This document shows positions 22,433 through 32,113 of a stretch of 64,000 nt of DNA, one piece after another. The position numbers and the translations under genes were made by a program. Where the stretch lies: positions 1-64,000 of the forward strand of contig JAHLVW010000045.1 in the NCBI GenBank assembly GCA_019058275.1. Reading direction: 5' to 3'. Numbering within the stretch: position 1 is the first letter of the stretch; the number at the start of each line of letters is the position of its first letter. The notes beneath the pieces were generated by a model that was not told where the DNA came from, did no database searches, and saw only the letters and a program-made list of their open reading frames with translations. This stretch comes from Candidatus Heimdallarchaeota archaeon. GTDB lineage: Archaea > Asgardarchaeota > Heimdallarchaeia > JABLTI01.

Positions 22433-23932
22433 TTGACAAATGAAGAAGGAAAAAAAGTGACTATTGGTAGAGCTGCTGGTTTTAGAGACTACTATCCAGA
22501 GGAATTCAACAAAGTGAATTTCGTTTTACAAACAATGAGACGTGTTTCTCGAGAATTTGGCTATGTTGAATATGAAACTCCAGCAGTAGAGCTGCTTAAA
22601 TTATATGAAATAAAATCTGGCGATGCACTTGTAGGTGAAACCTTCAAAATTCAAAGTAGAAGTGGTCAGAAATTAGTTCTTATACCTGAACTAACACCAA
22701 GCCTTACTCGAATACTCGCAGAGCGACAACAGAACTACACTAAACCAATTCGGTGGTTTTCAATACCAAGATGCTATCGTGACGAAACCTTACAAAGAGG
22801 TAGGGTTAAGGAGTTTTGGCAATATAATTGTGATATTCTTGGAATGGATGATATTTATGCAGATGCTGAAATAATTACTATGCTTATAAAAATCATTGTT
22901 GAATGTGGTTTAACGAAAAATCAATTTGTAGTTCGTATAAATGATCGCAGTTTCATGCAACGATATATGGAATCCATAGGAGTAACAAACTTTCAATCAG
23001 TTATTCGTGTTTTTGATAAAAAAGATAAGCTATTGCAAGAACTAATTCAAAAAGAGCTAAAAGTTAAATTTTCAGGTGAGGAAGCTATGGATATAGCCCT
23101 TAAGATTAGACAAGTGAAGAAACTTGATGATAGTATTTTTGAGATAATTCCTCAAAATCAAGCAACTAAAAAGATAATAGCAAATTATCAATCTCTACGT
23201 AAAGAATCGTTTAAGGTTGCATTACTTCCTCTAAAGGTGAAGGAAGACCAAATAGAACTTCTTTATGAGCTATCTGAGTTAAAAAACACACCAAGTAATT
23301 TCCTAAGTAGCGCTGAAAAATTGTATCAAGGCGATGAACTTGATGCCATGTTGAAGAATCTTAGAGAACTTACAAAACTAATGGAAAGTTTCGGTGTTAT
23401 TGATTATGTTCTCTATGATGGAAGCTTAGCACGTGGTTTGGATTACTATACTGGAATAATTTACGAAGCTTGGAGTCGAGAAGGTGTGCTACCAAGAGCA
23501 ATAGCTGGCGGAGGTCGATATGCAGATTTAGTTGCTATTTTTGGTGGTCAGCCATTAACAGGAACAGGTTTTGGTTTCGGGGAAACAGTTCTAATGGAAC
23601 TTATGGATGAATTTGGTGTTGAATATCCAGAAGTGAATGCATGTGATGTCTACATTGCAACAATCCAACTTGAGGACTATTCCAAGGTAATAGAAATATC
23701 AGATAAGCTACGAGAAAAAGGATTGAAAACTATACTTAATCCATTCAAATGGAAAATAAAGAGACACTTTGAAAATGCTGAGAAACAAGGTGTAAAGTGG
23801 ATGTTGCTGATAGGAAAGAAGGACTTAGCAAATGAAGCAGTAACTCTAAGAAATATAATTACTGGAGAACAAGAAGCGATTCCAATCAAAAAAGTAGTTT
23901 CCACCCTTCTAAAACGTATGAGCAAGAAATAA
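22433..23932 (+). CDS. hisS: Histidyl-tRNA synthetase
   Basis: A class II synthetase that charges tRNA-His. Motif 2 reads RCYRDETLQRGRVKEFWQYNCD and the histidine-binding motifs are ARGLDYYTGIIYE and AGGGRYADLV. A C-terminal anticodon-binding domain follows (YIATIQLEDYSKVIE onward). The TTG at 22433 is chosen because GAGGTG lies seven bases upstream; a GTG at 22424 overlaps that SD. Its tRNA substrate is encoded about 5 kb upstream and lacks the usual G-1:C73 identity pair, so the tRNA-recognition surface of this enzyme may be adapted. A tiny leader ORF and a hairpin precede the gene. Confidence 0.95.
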   Translation: MTNEEGKKVTIGRAAGFRDYYPEEFNKVNFVLQTMRRVSREFGYVEYETPAVELLKLYEIKSGDALVGETFKIQSRSGQKLVLIPELTPSLTRILAERQQNYTKPIRWFSIPRCYRDETLQRGRVKEFWQYNCDILGMDDIYADAEIITMLIKIIVECGLTKNQFVVRINDRSFMQRYMESIGVTNFQSVIRVFDKKDKLLQELIQKELKVKFSGEEAMDIALKIRQVKKLDDSIFEIIPQNQATKKIIANYQSLRKESFKVALLPLKVKEDQIELLYELSELKNTPSNFLSSAEKLYQGDELDAMLKNLRELTKLMESFGVIDYVLYDGSLARGLDYYTGIIYEAWSREGVLPRAIAGGGRYADLVAIFGGQPLTGTGFGFGETVLMELMDEFGVEYPEVNACDVYIATIQLEDYSKVIEISDKLREKGLKTILNPFKWKIKRHFENAEKQGVKWMLLIGKKDLANEAVTLRNIITGEQEAIPIKKVVSTLLKRMSKK

Positions 23933-23945
23933 TAGTTTAGGGTAA

Positions 23946-23988
23946 CTCTCTAATCTATCACCTTTTATTTAAAAGATTAATTAGAGAG
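23946..23988. terminator. Inverted repeat between HisRS and the zinc protein gene
   Basis: CTCTCTAAT (23946-23954) and ATTAGAGAG (23980-23988) pair over 9 bp. The 25-base loop contains a TATA-like TTTATTTAAAAG. It may terminate hisS or be a symmetric operator at the promoter of the next gene. Confidence 0.4.
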
Positions 23989-24064
23989 ATAATACGATTT
24001 AATGTTACCAAGATTATTAAACAAAGTTGTAGATGCTTCTTACTACAAACTATGCGGTGAAAAA

Positions 24065-24400
24065 ATGGTTAATTTACGAACTGAAAATATCCGATGTATA
24101 CTTTGCAATAAACAGCTAAGCTTATTCTTGAATAGTAATAATGAACTATTCATCTGCTCAGTATGTCAAGCCTATTTTTGCCCTGAATGTTTGGATGCAA
24201 TTAAGAACTACCAGCTTTGTCCAGCTGCAAGATTATTAGGAGCCAATGAACACGAGCTAAAATTCCTAAAAATGCTTCCATCAAGACCTTTGGAAACGAG
24301 AAGACAAATTGTTCAAAATAATCAGAGTGAAACTGTAAAGATTCTACCTAAGAAAACAGTTAGGATTTTGGACACGAAAAAGAAAACAGACAAAAAGTAA
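24065..24400 (+). CDS. RING/AN1-like zinc protein (paralog of the cluster zinc protein)
   Basis: A protein of about 111 residues with the ligand pattern Cys11-x2-Cys14-x16-Cys31-x2-Cys34-x4-Cys39-x2-Cys42-x9-Cys52-x10-His63. The spacing matches the zinc protein at 11524-12009 almost exactly; there the second ligand is His. The C-terminal tail is basic with repeated VKIL, VRIL segments. GGTGA directly before the ATG at 24065 fixes the start, although the frame is open back to 24002. It lies 26 bases before a transglutaminase-like gene. Being a paralog of a ubiquitin-cluster protein, it may be a second E3-like or adaptor protein. Confidence 0.65.
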   Translation: MVNLRTENIRCILCNKQLSLFLNSNNELFICSVCQAYFCPECLDAIKNYQLCPAARLLGANEHELKFLKMLPSRPLETRRQIVQNNQSETVKILPKKTVRILDTKKKTDKK

Positions 24401-24426
24401 AGGAATGGTAACAGAGGAACAGGAAA

Positions 24427-26154
24427 GTGCGGATAAATCCTTTTATTTCTACAGAAGTCGGAGATATTCCATTAAAGAATCATAATGCAATAAAAACAAA
24501 AGAAAAATTACGTTTGGTTATTACACCTCAAGATCTAGACGATGAAAAATCAAGCGTAGCCTCTGTAGAAGTTCTTAATCCTTTACAGAGAAGAGTTGTT
24601 ATTAGTAAATTACCAGAAATGGATCTTTCTAAGCTAGTATATTTTGATGTAGTTATTCCTGATAATTGGATAAATGGTAACTACACTGCGAATGTTTTAG
24701 ATATAAGTAATCGAGTGGTTTGCAAATGCTACTTCACTCTTTTTGTTAATGATTCTTTACAGACATATATTACTGAAAGAACACTAACTCCTAAATGGAG
24801 AATACACTATCGACTGAAAGTTAAGAATCCAACTACGAAACCAATTGGGAATTTCTCTGCTTTTGTAGCACTACCAATTACAATTGCCCCACAACAGATA
24901 ACAAAAGAGTTAGTTATACAACCCGAAAACCAGAAAATATCTACAGATGTAGAAGGAAACAAATGGACCCACTTTGAGTTTAAAGCAATCAATCCACTAG
25001 TAGAAAAAGAAATGGGATTCTCAGCTCTTGTCGAATGTCGACCACTTGTATTCTCAAAAGAAAGTACTAAGAATTATAAAACAAATCCTTACAGTAAGAA
25101 ATTTCTGAAAAAATACTTGGATCCTGAACCACACATAGAAAGTGATCATCCAAAAATAAGAGAGCTTGCAGCAAAAATCTCGAACAAAGATCCAATAGCT
25201 TTTGCGAAGAAAGCAGCAAACATTGTTAATAGAACTATAAAATACCAAATACAACCAGGAGAATATGGAGCGGCTTTTGCTGTAGAAAAAGGAGTTGGGG
25301 ATTGCACAGAGTTTGCTGCACTGTTTGTAGCCCTTTGCAGAGCAGAAGGAATTCCAGCGCGAACGAATGGAGGATTCACATTAGCACAGCAATGGGAAAG
25401 GCATGCTACAGCTGAATTTCTTGTCAGTGGTAGATGGATACCTATAGATGTTACAGGGCATAGTGGAAGTGACTTATTCATAGGTATTTTGCCAACAAAT
25501 ATTATTATTACAAGAGGTAATTGGATGGGTGGCACATTAGCTAAGGAAGTCTCATATAGATATCAGATTATTGAGCAAACACAAAAACTGGATGTAAACA
25601 TAGAATGGAAAATTAATTTCGAATATGGTACTGCGGTTAAGAGAACACACAAAAAATCAACACCAGATGTTAAAACAATTAAAATTCTTGAACCAAAAAT
25701 TTCTGAAACTTCGAAAATAAAAATCCTAAATGAAGAATCAATTGAGAAGAGATTAACGAGTGATAAACAAGACAGAATATCCCTACAAAAAGAAACTATT
25801 AGGTTAAAGAAGTCTGACATTATAAAAATACAAAACAAGGGAACAAGCAAAGCAATAACTATCGATATAACATTTCCAGATGTAGTTAAAGCTGGTCACA
25901 TACAAAATCAGCCTGTTACAATTCGGAATAAGACTGAATCAGTTCAAACAGGGAGTTTCGAGATTAGGTTATTGGAAAATGGTATAGTCAAATTACTATC
26001 CATTAAAGGTGTAAAAATACCTTCTAATAGTTCTCTCAAGTTTAAACCAAATATCATTATTGATAAAACTGGTTCACACATACTGGAATTTGTACTATTG
26101 AATAGAATAGGTAGAACTTTGGTAAAAGTAGAGAAAACTGTCAGTGTATACTAA
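24427..26154 (+). CDS. Transglutaminase-like cysteine protein with Ig-like flanking domains
   Basis: The central domain (about 240-370) has the transglutaminase/papain-like triad Cys293 in GDCTEFAALF, His326 in RHATAEF and Asp341 in IDVTG. It is preceded by an N-terminal beta-sandwich region (1-215) and followed by a Lys-rich linker (405-470) and a C-terminal Ig-like domain. There is no signal peptide or membrane helix, so unlike many archaeal relatives it should be cytosolic. Members of this fold act as proteases or amide-bond transferases. Its tight spacing to a RING/AN1-like zinc protein suggests a joint function. Start GTG follows AGGAA. Confidence 0.8.
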   Translation: MRINPFISTEVGDIPLKNHNAIKTKEKLRLVITPQDLDDEKSSVASVEVLNPLQRRVVISKLPEMDLSKLVYFDVVIPDNWINGNYTANVLDISNRVVCKCYFTLFVNDSLQTYITERTLTPKWRIHYRLKVKNPTTKPIGNFSAFVALPITIAPQQITKELVIQPENQKISTDVEGNKWTHFEFKAINPLVEKEMGFSALVECRPLVFSKESTKNYKTNPYSKKFLKKYLDPEPHIESDHPKIRELAAKISNKDPIAFAKKAANIVNRTIKYQIQPGEYGAAFAVEKGVGDCTEFAALFVALCRAEGIPARTNGGFTLAQQWERHATAEFLVSGRWIPIDVTGHSGSDLFIGILPTNIIITRGNWMGGTLAKEVSYRYQIIEQTQKLDVNIEWKINFEYGTAVKRTHKKSTPDVKTIKILEPKISETSKIKILNEESIEKRLTSDKQDRISLQKETIRLKKSDIIKIQNKGTSKAITIDITFPDVVKAGHIQNQPVTIRNKTESVQTGSFEIRLLENGIVKLLSIKGVKIPSNSSLKFKPNIIIDKTGSHILEFVLLNRIGRTLVKVEKTVSVY

Positions 26155-26297
26155 AGAAGCATTTATTTTAGTAGGTAGCACAATTATTTTAATGAAAGTT
26201 ATTAACAAAACTGTCAATCAATACATATCAAAAAAGTATTTGAATTTAATAGAATTAATTCATTTAGTTAAAATAAAAAGATGTTAAATGTGGATGA

Positions 26298-26483
26298 ATG
26301 ATACATATGCTTTTCGTAGTTAGCGCACCCATAATAGGGATAATCTTTGGGGTTCTTGCAACGTTAGTAGTTTGGGTTGCTAAGTGGGAATTAAGCCCTG
26401 TCATGGGTATCGTTGGTGGTGCTGGATTTCTAGCTGGTTTTCTCATATCATTAATTCAATTTTGGTATTTTATTCCAACGTAG
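26298..26483 (+). CDS. Small two-helix membrane protein
   Basis: A 61-residue, very hydrophobic peptide with two predicted membrane helices (about 4-25 and 35-57) separated by a short polar turn containing KWELSP, and Gly-rich packing faces (GIVGGAGFLAG). No family is recognised. It has no strong SD. It precedes a larger membrane-anchored protein gene by 25 bases on the same strand, which suggests a pair. It could also be a chance ORF, although the composition is unusually regular. Confidence 0.5.
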   Translation: MIHMLFVVSAPIIGIIFGVLATLVVWVAKWELSPVMGIVGGAGFLAGFLISLIQFWYFIPT

Positions 26484-26508
26484 GGAACGATAGTACTAGT
26501 TAGGACTA

Positions 26509-28161
26509 TTGCTTCCTAGTATTCGTGTCATAGCAATTTTACGATTATTTTCCAGTAACTTTGGTCGCTTAGGACGTTCTCCCGAGAAGATAGTTGTTCT
26601 TATTTTAGGTGCTCTCTTACTCTGCGGACCTATTTACTTTAGTCTAAGTTCAATGATTTGGAGAGGATATGATCAAGCTAAATATTTCGATTCGATCATT
26701 GAGTTTCCAGATGACAAAATGCCTTTTAACACTATAATTGATGGTGAAAACTTACGAGTAGTTGATAGTGATTTAGCAGAAAAGTTGATCTTACAATCAT
26801 CGCCTTTTGGTAGTAATACTTTGATTCAAGAGCTCCATGTTGGCAAAGTAAATGGTACATTAATGTGGATAGGAGTGATAGGAACGGATTCTATAATGAT
26901 TGGCAGTGATAATCTTGACCGGAAGCGGAATTCCATTTTCGGATTTGCAGGTGTAGATTTAACTGATCCTTCACAACCAGTTGTTGAAATACGTCAATCT
27001 TTCAAAATAGGTCATTATCTTACAAGGCAAAAAATGCTTAATCGAATAATTTGGAAACTTAATCCTAACTATCGAGCTGGAATGAACAGCTACTTCTCCA
27101 TGAATGACGAAGGACAAATGCGCTTACTTGTTCCTTATTCAATTTCCAATAGCTGGCGAATAGAGAAAACAAGCAATTTAGCAATGATGACATATTTAGA
27201 AAGATTAGGTGGCGTTCTTGAGTTTGATTCTGAAGGCAATTTGATAAAGGATTATACTGAACTTACAACCTTGCCTGATTATGCTCGAATACAATGCTAT
27301 TCTGAGGATTGGTTAGAGTATAATATAAACAAATGGGGAAGACATAGAAAAGGTGATCATGAATTTGCTTACTGGTTTACAACGACAGAACAACTTGGTA
27401 TCTCTTCGTATGATGATGTGCGAGTAATCTATGATGCTAATACTGGAGAAACATCTCAGTATGTTATGCTTACTCAACCAGAATCTGAGAGTGAATTATT
27501 ACGAGGAGCTATTAAAGCAAATGCTACAGGAATTTACTTCTTTGATTGGGCAGATCTAACACCAAAACCTAAAGACACACTAAATGCTATTAACCACTGT
27601 GGTTCTGCTCTTGATAAATTACTGACTACTGCTCATGAGTACATACCAATTTTACCACTATTATTCCCTATTATGGACGCTTATGGAAGTATGAGAGATT
27701 ACGCATACATAGTTCCTATCCAATATGAACGACAAAGTTTTGGTGGAATAGCAATAACGAATCCGTATGATCCAACGAATACCTATACCTGGGTTGAGCT
27801 AGCTGAGACGTATGATACTGTAGATTCAGTGTTAGAACGGGCTATTGAGAACTATTTAGTGATGTTAGGAGAAGAAGATCCTACGATAGTCGATTACACA
27901 GAAACATTAGTTATTAATGAAGTTACATCATTCGAAAAAGATGGAAATACAATATTTGTAGCAAATGGGAACTTAACATACATACCGGATAATGAAACAG
28001 ATCCAATAAGCGAAAATAACACAGTTTGGTTTACTCAAGACTTCCTGAATTTAACTCAATGGCAGCAAGTAATTTTCTTAGAACCAGGTGATGTAGTACT
28101 GCTAGATGTGGTTTACATTAACGAACTATTCTACTGTAAAGTAATCTATTCAGTAAACTAG
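26509..28161 (+). CDS. Membrane-anchored protein of unknown function
   Basis: A 550-residue protein with one membrane helix near the N-terminus (about 28-49, IVVLILGALLLCGPIYFSL) and a large remaining domain with no other hydrophobic helix, so most of it is probably outside the cell. The domain is rich in Asp, Asn and aromatic residues, with beta-strand alternation. The later segment HEYIPILPLLFPIMDAYGSMRDYAYIVPI faintly recalls large soluble domains of bacterial membrane proteins of the UPF0182 type, but I would not assign it. The start is a TTG with weak SD. It ends at a strong bidirectional terminator. Confidence 0.6.
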   Translation: MLPSIRVIAILRLFSSNFGRLGRSPEKIVVLILGALLLCGPIYFSLSSMIWRGYDQAKYFDSIIEFPDDKMPFNTIIDGENLRVVDSDLAEKLILQSSPFGSNTLIQELHVGKVNGTLMWIGVIGTDSIMIGSDNLDRKRNSIFGFAGVDLTDPSQPVVEIRQSFKIGHYLTRQKMLNRIIWKLNPNYRAGMNSYFSMNDEGQMRLLVPYSISNSWRIEKTSNLAMMTYLERLGGVLEFDSEGNLIKDYTELTTLPDYARIQCYSEDWLEYNINKWGRHRKGDHEFAYWFTTTEQLGISSYDDVRVIYDANTGETSQYVMLTQPESESELLRGAIKANATGIYFFDWADLTPKPKDTLNAINHCGSALDKLLTTAHEYIPILPLLFPIMDAYGSMRDYAYIVPIQYERQSFGGIAITNPYDPTNTYTWVELAETYDTVDSVLERAIENYLVMLGEEDPTIVDYTETLVINEVTSFEKDGNTIFVANGNLTYIPDNETDPISENNTVWFTQDFLNLTQWQQVIFLEPGDVVLLDVVYINELFYCKVIYSVN

Positions 28162-28169
28162 AAAAGAAC

Positions 28170-28207
28170 AGCTTTCCTAATTGGAAAGCTCATTTTCTCA
28201 TTTTTTT
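28170..28207. terminator. Bidirectional terminator between convergent genes
   Basis: AGCTTTCC (28170-28177) and GGAAAGCT (28183-28190) form a perfect 8-bp stem with a five-base loop, followed by a T-rich run to 28207. It lies in the 57-base gap between convergent genes and could serve both. Confidence 0.65.
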
Positions 28208-28218
28208 GAGTATAGCAA

Positions 28219-29601
28219 TCATTTCTGAGCTTTTGCTTTCTTTCTCTCAATTTTACGGATGATTGAATCCGCCACTTTTACCAAAGGATAAATTGTCTCA
28301 GAAACAGCTGGAGCATAACAAAAATCAATATCCATGAGATCGTAAGCTGTTAATCCAGTATGAATAGCCATTGCAATATAGTTTACATTTACATCTACTT
28401 TCTCTTCGCCTATTGCTTCTAATCCCAGAATTTTGCCATCATCAGCTTTTGCGATTAATTTCAAGGTAATATCCTTGGAAGTAGGCATGTAATGTGGTCT
28501 AATAGGTGCAGATAGTTTTGCAGTTACTGTTTCAATTTCAAGCTCTTTTGCATGTTCCTCGTTAATTCCTGCTAAACCAATGTAAAATGTTCTCGAAGAA
28601 ACAATAAAAGAATTAACATTCCCTGGATAAGATGCATTACCACCTGCAGCATTTATTCCTGCAACACGTCCTTGTCTTGTAGCAGGTCCTGCAAGTTGAG
28701 CAAGATTAGCAGAATTAGTAATTAAGTTATTTGTAACAATACAGTCACCAGCAGCATAAACACCATTGATACTTGTTTCCATTTTGTCATTGACTTCAAT
28801 TGCTCTATATTTTTCTGAAATCTTTAAATCTATTTTACTCGCTAATTCAATATTAGCTCTAACACCAGTTGCTAAAACAACTAGTTCAGTATCAATTGCT
28901 TCATCTAATGAATCATTTCCAAATTTAACAGATTGAACAGCATCTTTACCGATTATTTCTTTAACTAACACACCGGTTTCTACAATAATTCCAGTTCCTT
29001 CAAGATTCTTCTTTACAGTAACAGCAAATCCCTTAGAAATCTTGAAAGGCATTAATTGTGGTTGCATTTCTATAATGGTGACTTTTTTACCCAAGTGTGC
29101 TAATTCGGAAGCTACTTCAATACCAATAGCACTACCACCTACAACAACGGTATTTTTAACATCCTTGTTATCAGCTGCTTTCTTAATTGCATCAGCGTCT
29201 TCAGCAAATTTTAGTCGAAAAACATTACCAAGATTACGACCTGGAATTGGTGGAACAAAAACACTAGATCCTGTACAAAGTATCAATTTATCATATTCTA
29301 AAGTGAATTCTTCACCAGTTTCTGGTTTAACTTTAACAATCTTCTCTTTCAGATCTACATCTTCAACTACGGAGCTTTTATGAAGCTTAATTTTCATCAT
29401 TTCGTATCTAATATTCTCAATTATGGAATCAACTGAAGGTAAATAACCTCCAATAACGAATGGCATTGCACAAGGATGAAAAGTGTCATAAGCTTTTGTA
29501 TCTATAACTGTAATATCTGCTACTCGATTTTTAATACGAGCTGCACCAGCTGCACTTAATCCAGCAGGACCATTGCCTATGATTACAATTTTTTCTGTCA
29601 T
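28219..29601 (-). CDS. FAD/NAD(P) pyridine nucleotide-disulfide oxidoreductase (CoA-disulfide reductase / NADH oxidase type)
   Basis: A cytosolic flavoprotein of about 460 residues. The FAD motif GNGPAGLSAAGA is at the N-terminus, and the NAD(P) motif VVGGSAIGIEVASELAHLG is near residue 150. Cys44 in FHPCAMPF is the single redox cysteine typical of CoA-disulfide reductases and NADH oxidases. The second FAD motif is GVYAAGDCI, and a C-terminal dimerisation domain follows. It may reduce CoA disulfide, polysulfide or oxygen. The ATG at 29601 is preferred to a TTG at 29616 because AGGAC precedes it. It lies directly downstream of the NYN-domain gene and is probably cotranscribed with it. Confidence 0.88.
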   Translation of the reverse strand: MTEKIVIIGNGPAGLSAAGAARIKNRVADITVIDTKAYDTFHPCAMPFVIGGYLPSVDSIIENIRYEMMKIKLHKSSVVEDVDLKEKIVKVKPETGEEFTLEYDKLILCTGSSVFVPPIPGRNLGNVFRLKFAEDADAIKKAADNKDVKNTVVVGGSAIGIEVASELAHLGKKVTIIEMQPQLMPFKISKGFAVTVKKNLEGTGIIVETGVLVKEIIGKDAVQSVKFGNDSLDEAIDTELVVLATGVRANIELASKIDLKISEKYRAIEVNDKMETSINGVYAAGDCIVTNNLITNSANLAQLAGPATRQGRVAGINAAGGNASYPGNVNSFIVSSRTFYIGLAGINEEHAKELEIETVTAKLSAPIRPHYMPTSKDITLKLIAKADDGKILGLEAIGEEKVDVNVNYIAMAIHTGLTAYDLMDIDFCYAPAVSETIYPLVKVADSIIRKIERKKAKAQK

Positions 29602-29624
29602 TTTAGTCCTAACCAAAAATTCTC

Positions 29625-30167
29625 TTAAATTTCTAATTGAAATGCCATATCTGCAGAATTTTTAACAGCGACACTAAAACCAGGTTGAAATCCAACAATA
29701 GCAGTATCCAAACCATTTGCTTTAGCAGCACGAAGAATTGGTGCACATCTTGCATGTCTACTTGCAACTATCACCATGCTGACATTCTTTTGGAAAACAC
29801 AATCCATAATTTCTATTGCCATCCGAATGTAAATATCCGAGGTAGCAACAATTGGTTCATAACCACTATTTTCAATAGCTCTCAACAAGGTTTTTGGAGC
29901 ATGACGATTTAAGATAACTTTGGCAATCTTAATCTGACCAAGTTTATTAGCAATTTTCTCAATATCTTCAAGTCGGATTTGTCTATTGTTTATCCTTCGC
30001 AAAATATTAGGAGCGTCAATGATTAAAGCTATTTTTTTTTGTTTTGCGAAAATATTCTTCACTGTTTTGAAGCCAATTCCCTTTTGCTCACTTAATGAGC
30101 TACTTAAAGCATCTTGAGCAACTAAATCCTCATCTGATGTCATATTCTGATCACAAGTGTTTGTCAC
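29625..30167 (-). CDS. NYN/PIN-like domain protein
   Basis: A 180-residue protein whose residues about 45-175 form a NYN (PIN-like) nuclease domain: IALIIDAPNI with the first acidic residue, VSMVIVASRHARCAPILRAAKANGLDTAIVG resembling the D-x-D/S-D region, and a final NSADMAFQLEI strand. This family (LabA-like) often cleaves RNA, but here some acidic positions are replaced (VASRHA where SGDSDF is common), so activity is uncertain. The N-terminal 40 residues are polar and disordered. GTG is the nominal start; an ATG lies eight codons in. It is immediately upstream of the flavoprotein gene. Confidence 0.72.
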   Translation of the reverse strand: MTNTCDQNMTSDEDLVAQDALSSSLSEQKGIGFKTVKNIFAKQKKIALIIDAPNILRRINNRQIRLEDIEKIANKLGQIKIAKVILNRHAPKTLLRAIENSGYEPIVATSDIYIRMAIEIMDCVFQKNVSMVIVASRHARCAPILRAAKANGLDTAIVGFQPGFSVAVKNSADMAFQLEI

Positions 30168-30283
30168 TGGAATGTCAACCCCATTAATTAAAGAAGCTTT
30201 TTATGTTCTTTTTAATGTATTCTTTATTTTAAGAATACAAAAAAACCATTTAATAAAAATTATTAGCAAAAATAAAGATAAAA

Positions 30284-30308
30284 CCAGGGTAAAAGGATTA
30301 GACCCTGG
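30284..30308 (-). terminator. Hairpin terminator at the end of the coiled-coil gene
   Basis: CCAGGGT (30284-30290) and ACCCTGG (30302-30308) pair perfectly over 7 bp and contain the stop codon of the minus-strand gene. On that strand a T-rich stretch follows, as expected of a terminator. Confidence 0.6.
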
Positions 30309-31929
30309 AAACAAAGGTTTTGTTCTCTTTCTTAGAGACTTTAATTAAACCATCATCTTTTAAATCAGATACGATATGTTTAACAACATCTGGAGTTTGA
30401 CCAACAATCTTAGCTAAATCTCCAATAGCAATGTCTCCTCCAATATCTTGAATTGCTAGGAAAACACGGAACTTAGGAACTCCTTGTAGGGATTTAGTCA
30501 AATTTTTTACAAGAACATCTTTCTGTTCAACAGATCCTTCAAGTTCTGTTATTTGTGCTTTCATGTTCTCAAATTGAACCAAAATCTTATCGCGTTCTTC
30601 TTGTAATGCATCTCGGTCTTTCTCTATAACATCTTGAGTTTTGCTTACTTCTGAAACAGTTTTCTCCTTTTCATCTATAGCACTCTTTAAGTCTCGAATC
30701 TCTTTCTTCAAGTCATTGATTTCAGCTTCGTTTTTAGTTTTCTCTTTAAGTAATTCTTGTAGCTTACTTTCTTGGCCAGCTTTTTCAGATGAAATGCTTT
30801 CTTTAGCATCAGTAAGTTGACTCTTCAATTCTCTAATTTCATCGTCACGTTCATCAATGGTTTTTTCTTTGCTATCCAAATTTTGAGTTGTTGTCTCAAT
30901 TTTCTTTTCAACACGATCAAGAGAATCTTTTGTATCTGTTAATTGGTGTTCAGTTGCTTTCAAATCGTCTTGTAACTTCTTGATTTGAGCATCCTTTTCA
31001 GATTCAGCAGAAGCAACCGTTGCTTTAGAATCAGTAACTGTCTTTCTAAGTCTGTCAATTTCATCATTTTTTTGTTCTACTGCAGTTTTATAATTAGTAA
31101 TGGCAGTCATAGTCTCTTTCAGACGAATTTCGAGATCATCTGCTCTTTCTCGCTCTCGGTTAAGAGTATCTTCTAAACGACTTGTTTCAGACTCGAATTT
31201 TTCAGTACTTACAGACTTCATTTGTTCAATACGTTTATCCATTGAAGCCATTTGCTCTTTCATAGCCTTAATGTTTCTTTCCTGTTCCTGGATTACATCA
31301 TCCTTTTCTTGTAATTGTTTTTCAAAATGATCTTTTTCTTGGGATGAATCACCAACTTGACTTTGTAATTCTTCAATCTCAATACGTTGTTGAGCAAGTG
31401 TTTCACCATGTTCCATTACTTGCTTTTCGTACATTTCAATTGTTCGTTTTTGTTCATCCACTTTTCCTTGAAGTCTATTTAGCTCATCAATTTGACCTTC
31501 TCCTCTTTCAGCAATTCGGACTTTTTCATCCTCAAATATTTTTTCCTTTTCAAGGAGATTAGCTTTTAATCTGTTGTTTTCTTGTTCCAATTCAGCAATC
31601 CTTTGAGTAGCTTCACCACTAAAACTCAAATTACCGGACAAGGCACTACTTAAAGTATTTCCTAGGATTTTACTACCATTCCCTGAAGTTGAAGTCAGAA
31701 CTTGCTTAATATATTCCATTTCAAGACTTTTTATCGTATCAAAAATCGTACCAATCTCAGTTGGTGAGTAACTGGCTTTCGATGTTGCTAGAAAATTATT
31801 TTTTTGTTCGTTAAATCTTGAGGAAAACTCCAATTCAATTGTTTGCTTCATATCTTGCATTTCAGCAAGAAAACGTACGACTGACTGTCTCTTTATTTCA
31901 TCGACATTTGGTGGTTGCATTTCCGACAT
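30298..31929 (-). CDS. Long coiled-coil protein with C-terminal winged helix
   Basis: A 543-residue protein. Residues 1-100 are helical; about 105-470 is continuous heptad coiled coil rich in Glu, Lys and Gln. The C-terminal 60 residues form a winged-helix domain (FRVFLAIQDIGGDIAIGDLAKIVGQ, then VVKHIVSDLKDDGLIKV). This is an unusual pairing of a long rod with a DNA-binding head, mirrored in reverse order by the giant protein at 49543-53136. It may bridge DNA sites or act as a scaffold. No enzyme motif or membrane segment. ATG start with GAGG-like SD. Confidence 0.75.
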   Translation of the reverse strand: MSEMQPPNVDEIKRQSVVRFLAEMQDMKQTIELEFSSRFNEQKNNFLATSKASYSPTEIGTIFDTIKSLEMEYIKQVLTSTSGNGSKILGNTLSSALSGNLSFSGEATQRIAELEQENNRLKANLLEKEKIFEDEKVRIAERGEGQIDELNRLQGKVDEQKRTIEMYEKQVMEHGETLAQQRIEIEELQSQVGDSSQEKDHFEKQLQEKDDVIQEQERNIKAMKEQMASMDKRIEQMKSVSTEKFESETSRLEDTLNRERERADDLEIRLKETMTAITNYKTAVEQKNDEIDRLRKTVTDSKATVASAESEKDAQIKKLQDDLKATEHQLTDTKDSLDRVEKKIETTTQNLDSKEKTIDERDDEIRELKSQLTDAKESISSEKAGQESKLQELLKEKTKNEAEINDLKKEIRDLKSAIDEKEKTVSEVSKTQDVIEKDRDALQEERDKILVQFENMKAQITELEGSVEQKDVLVKNLTKSLQGVPKFRVFLAIQDIGGDIAIGDLAKIVGQTPDVVKHIVSDLKDDGLIKVSKKENKTFVSRV

Positions 31930-32113
31930 TTTTGAGCCTCTTTTATCTAAATTATTAATACGAAATTACTTTTTAGCTCACTATTTGGTATAGGCAATAG
32001 TGATAATATTCTTTGTCCTTTATTAATCATTTAGGTGTGTCTATAGTAAGACAAATATTCTTAATAAAAGTTAAAAACATTTACAGAATATTATTTTTTT
32101 CCTTTAAGCAATC

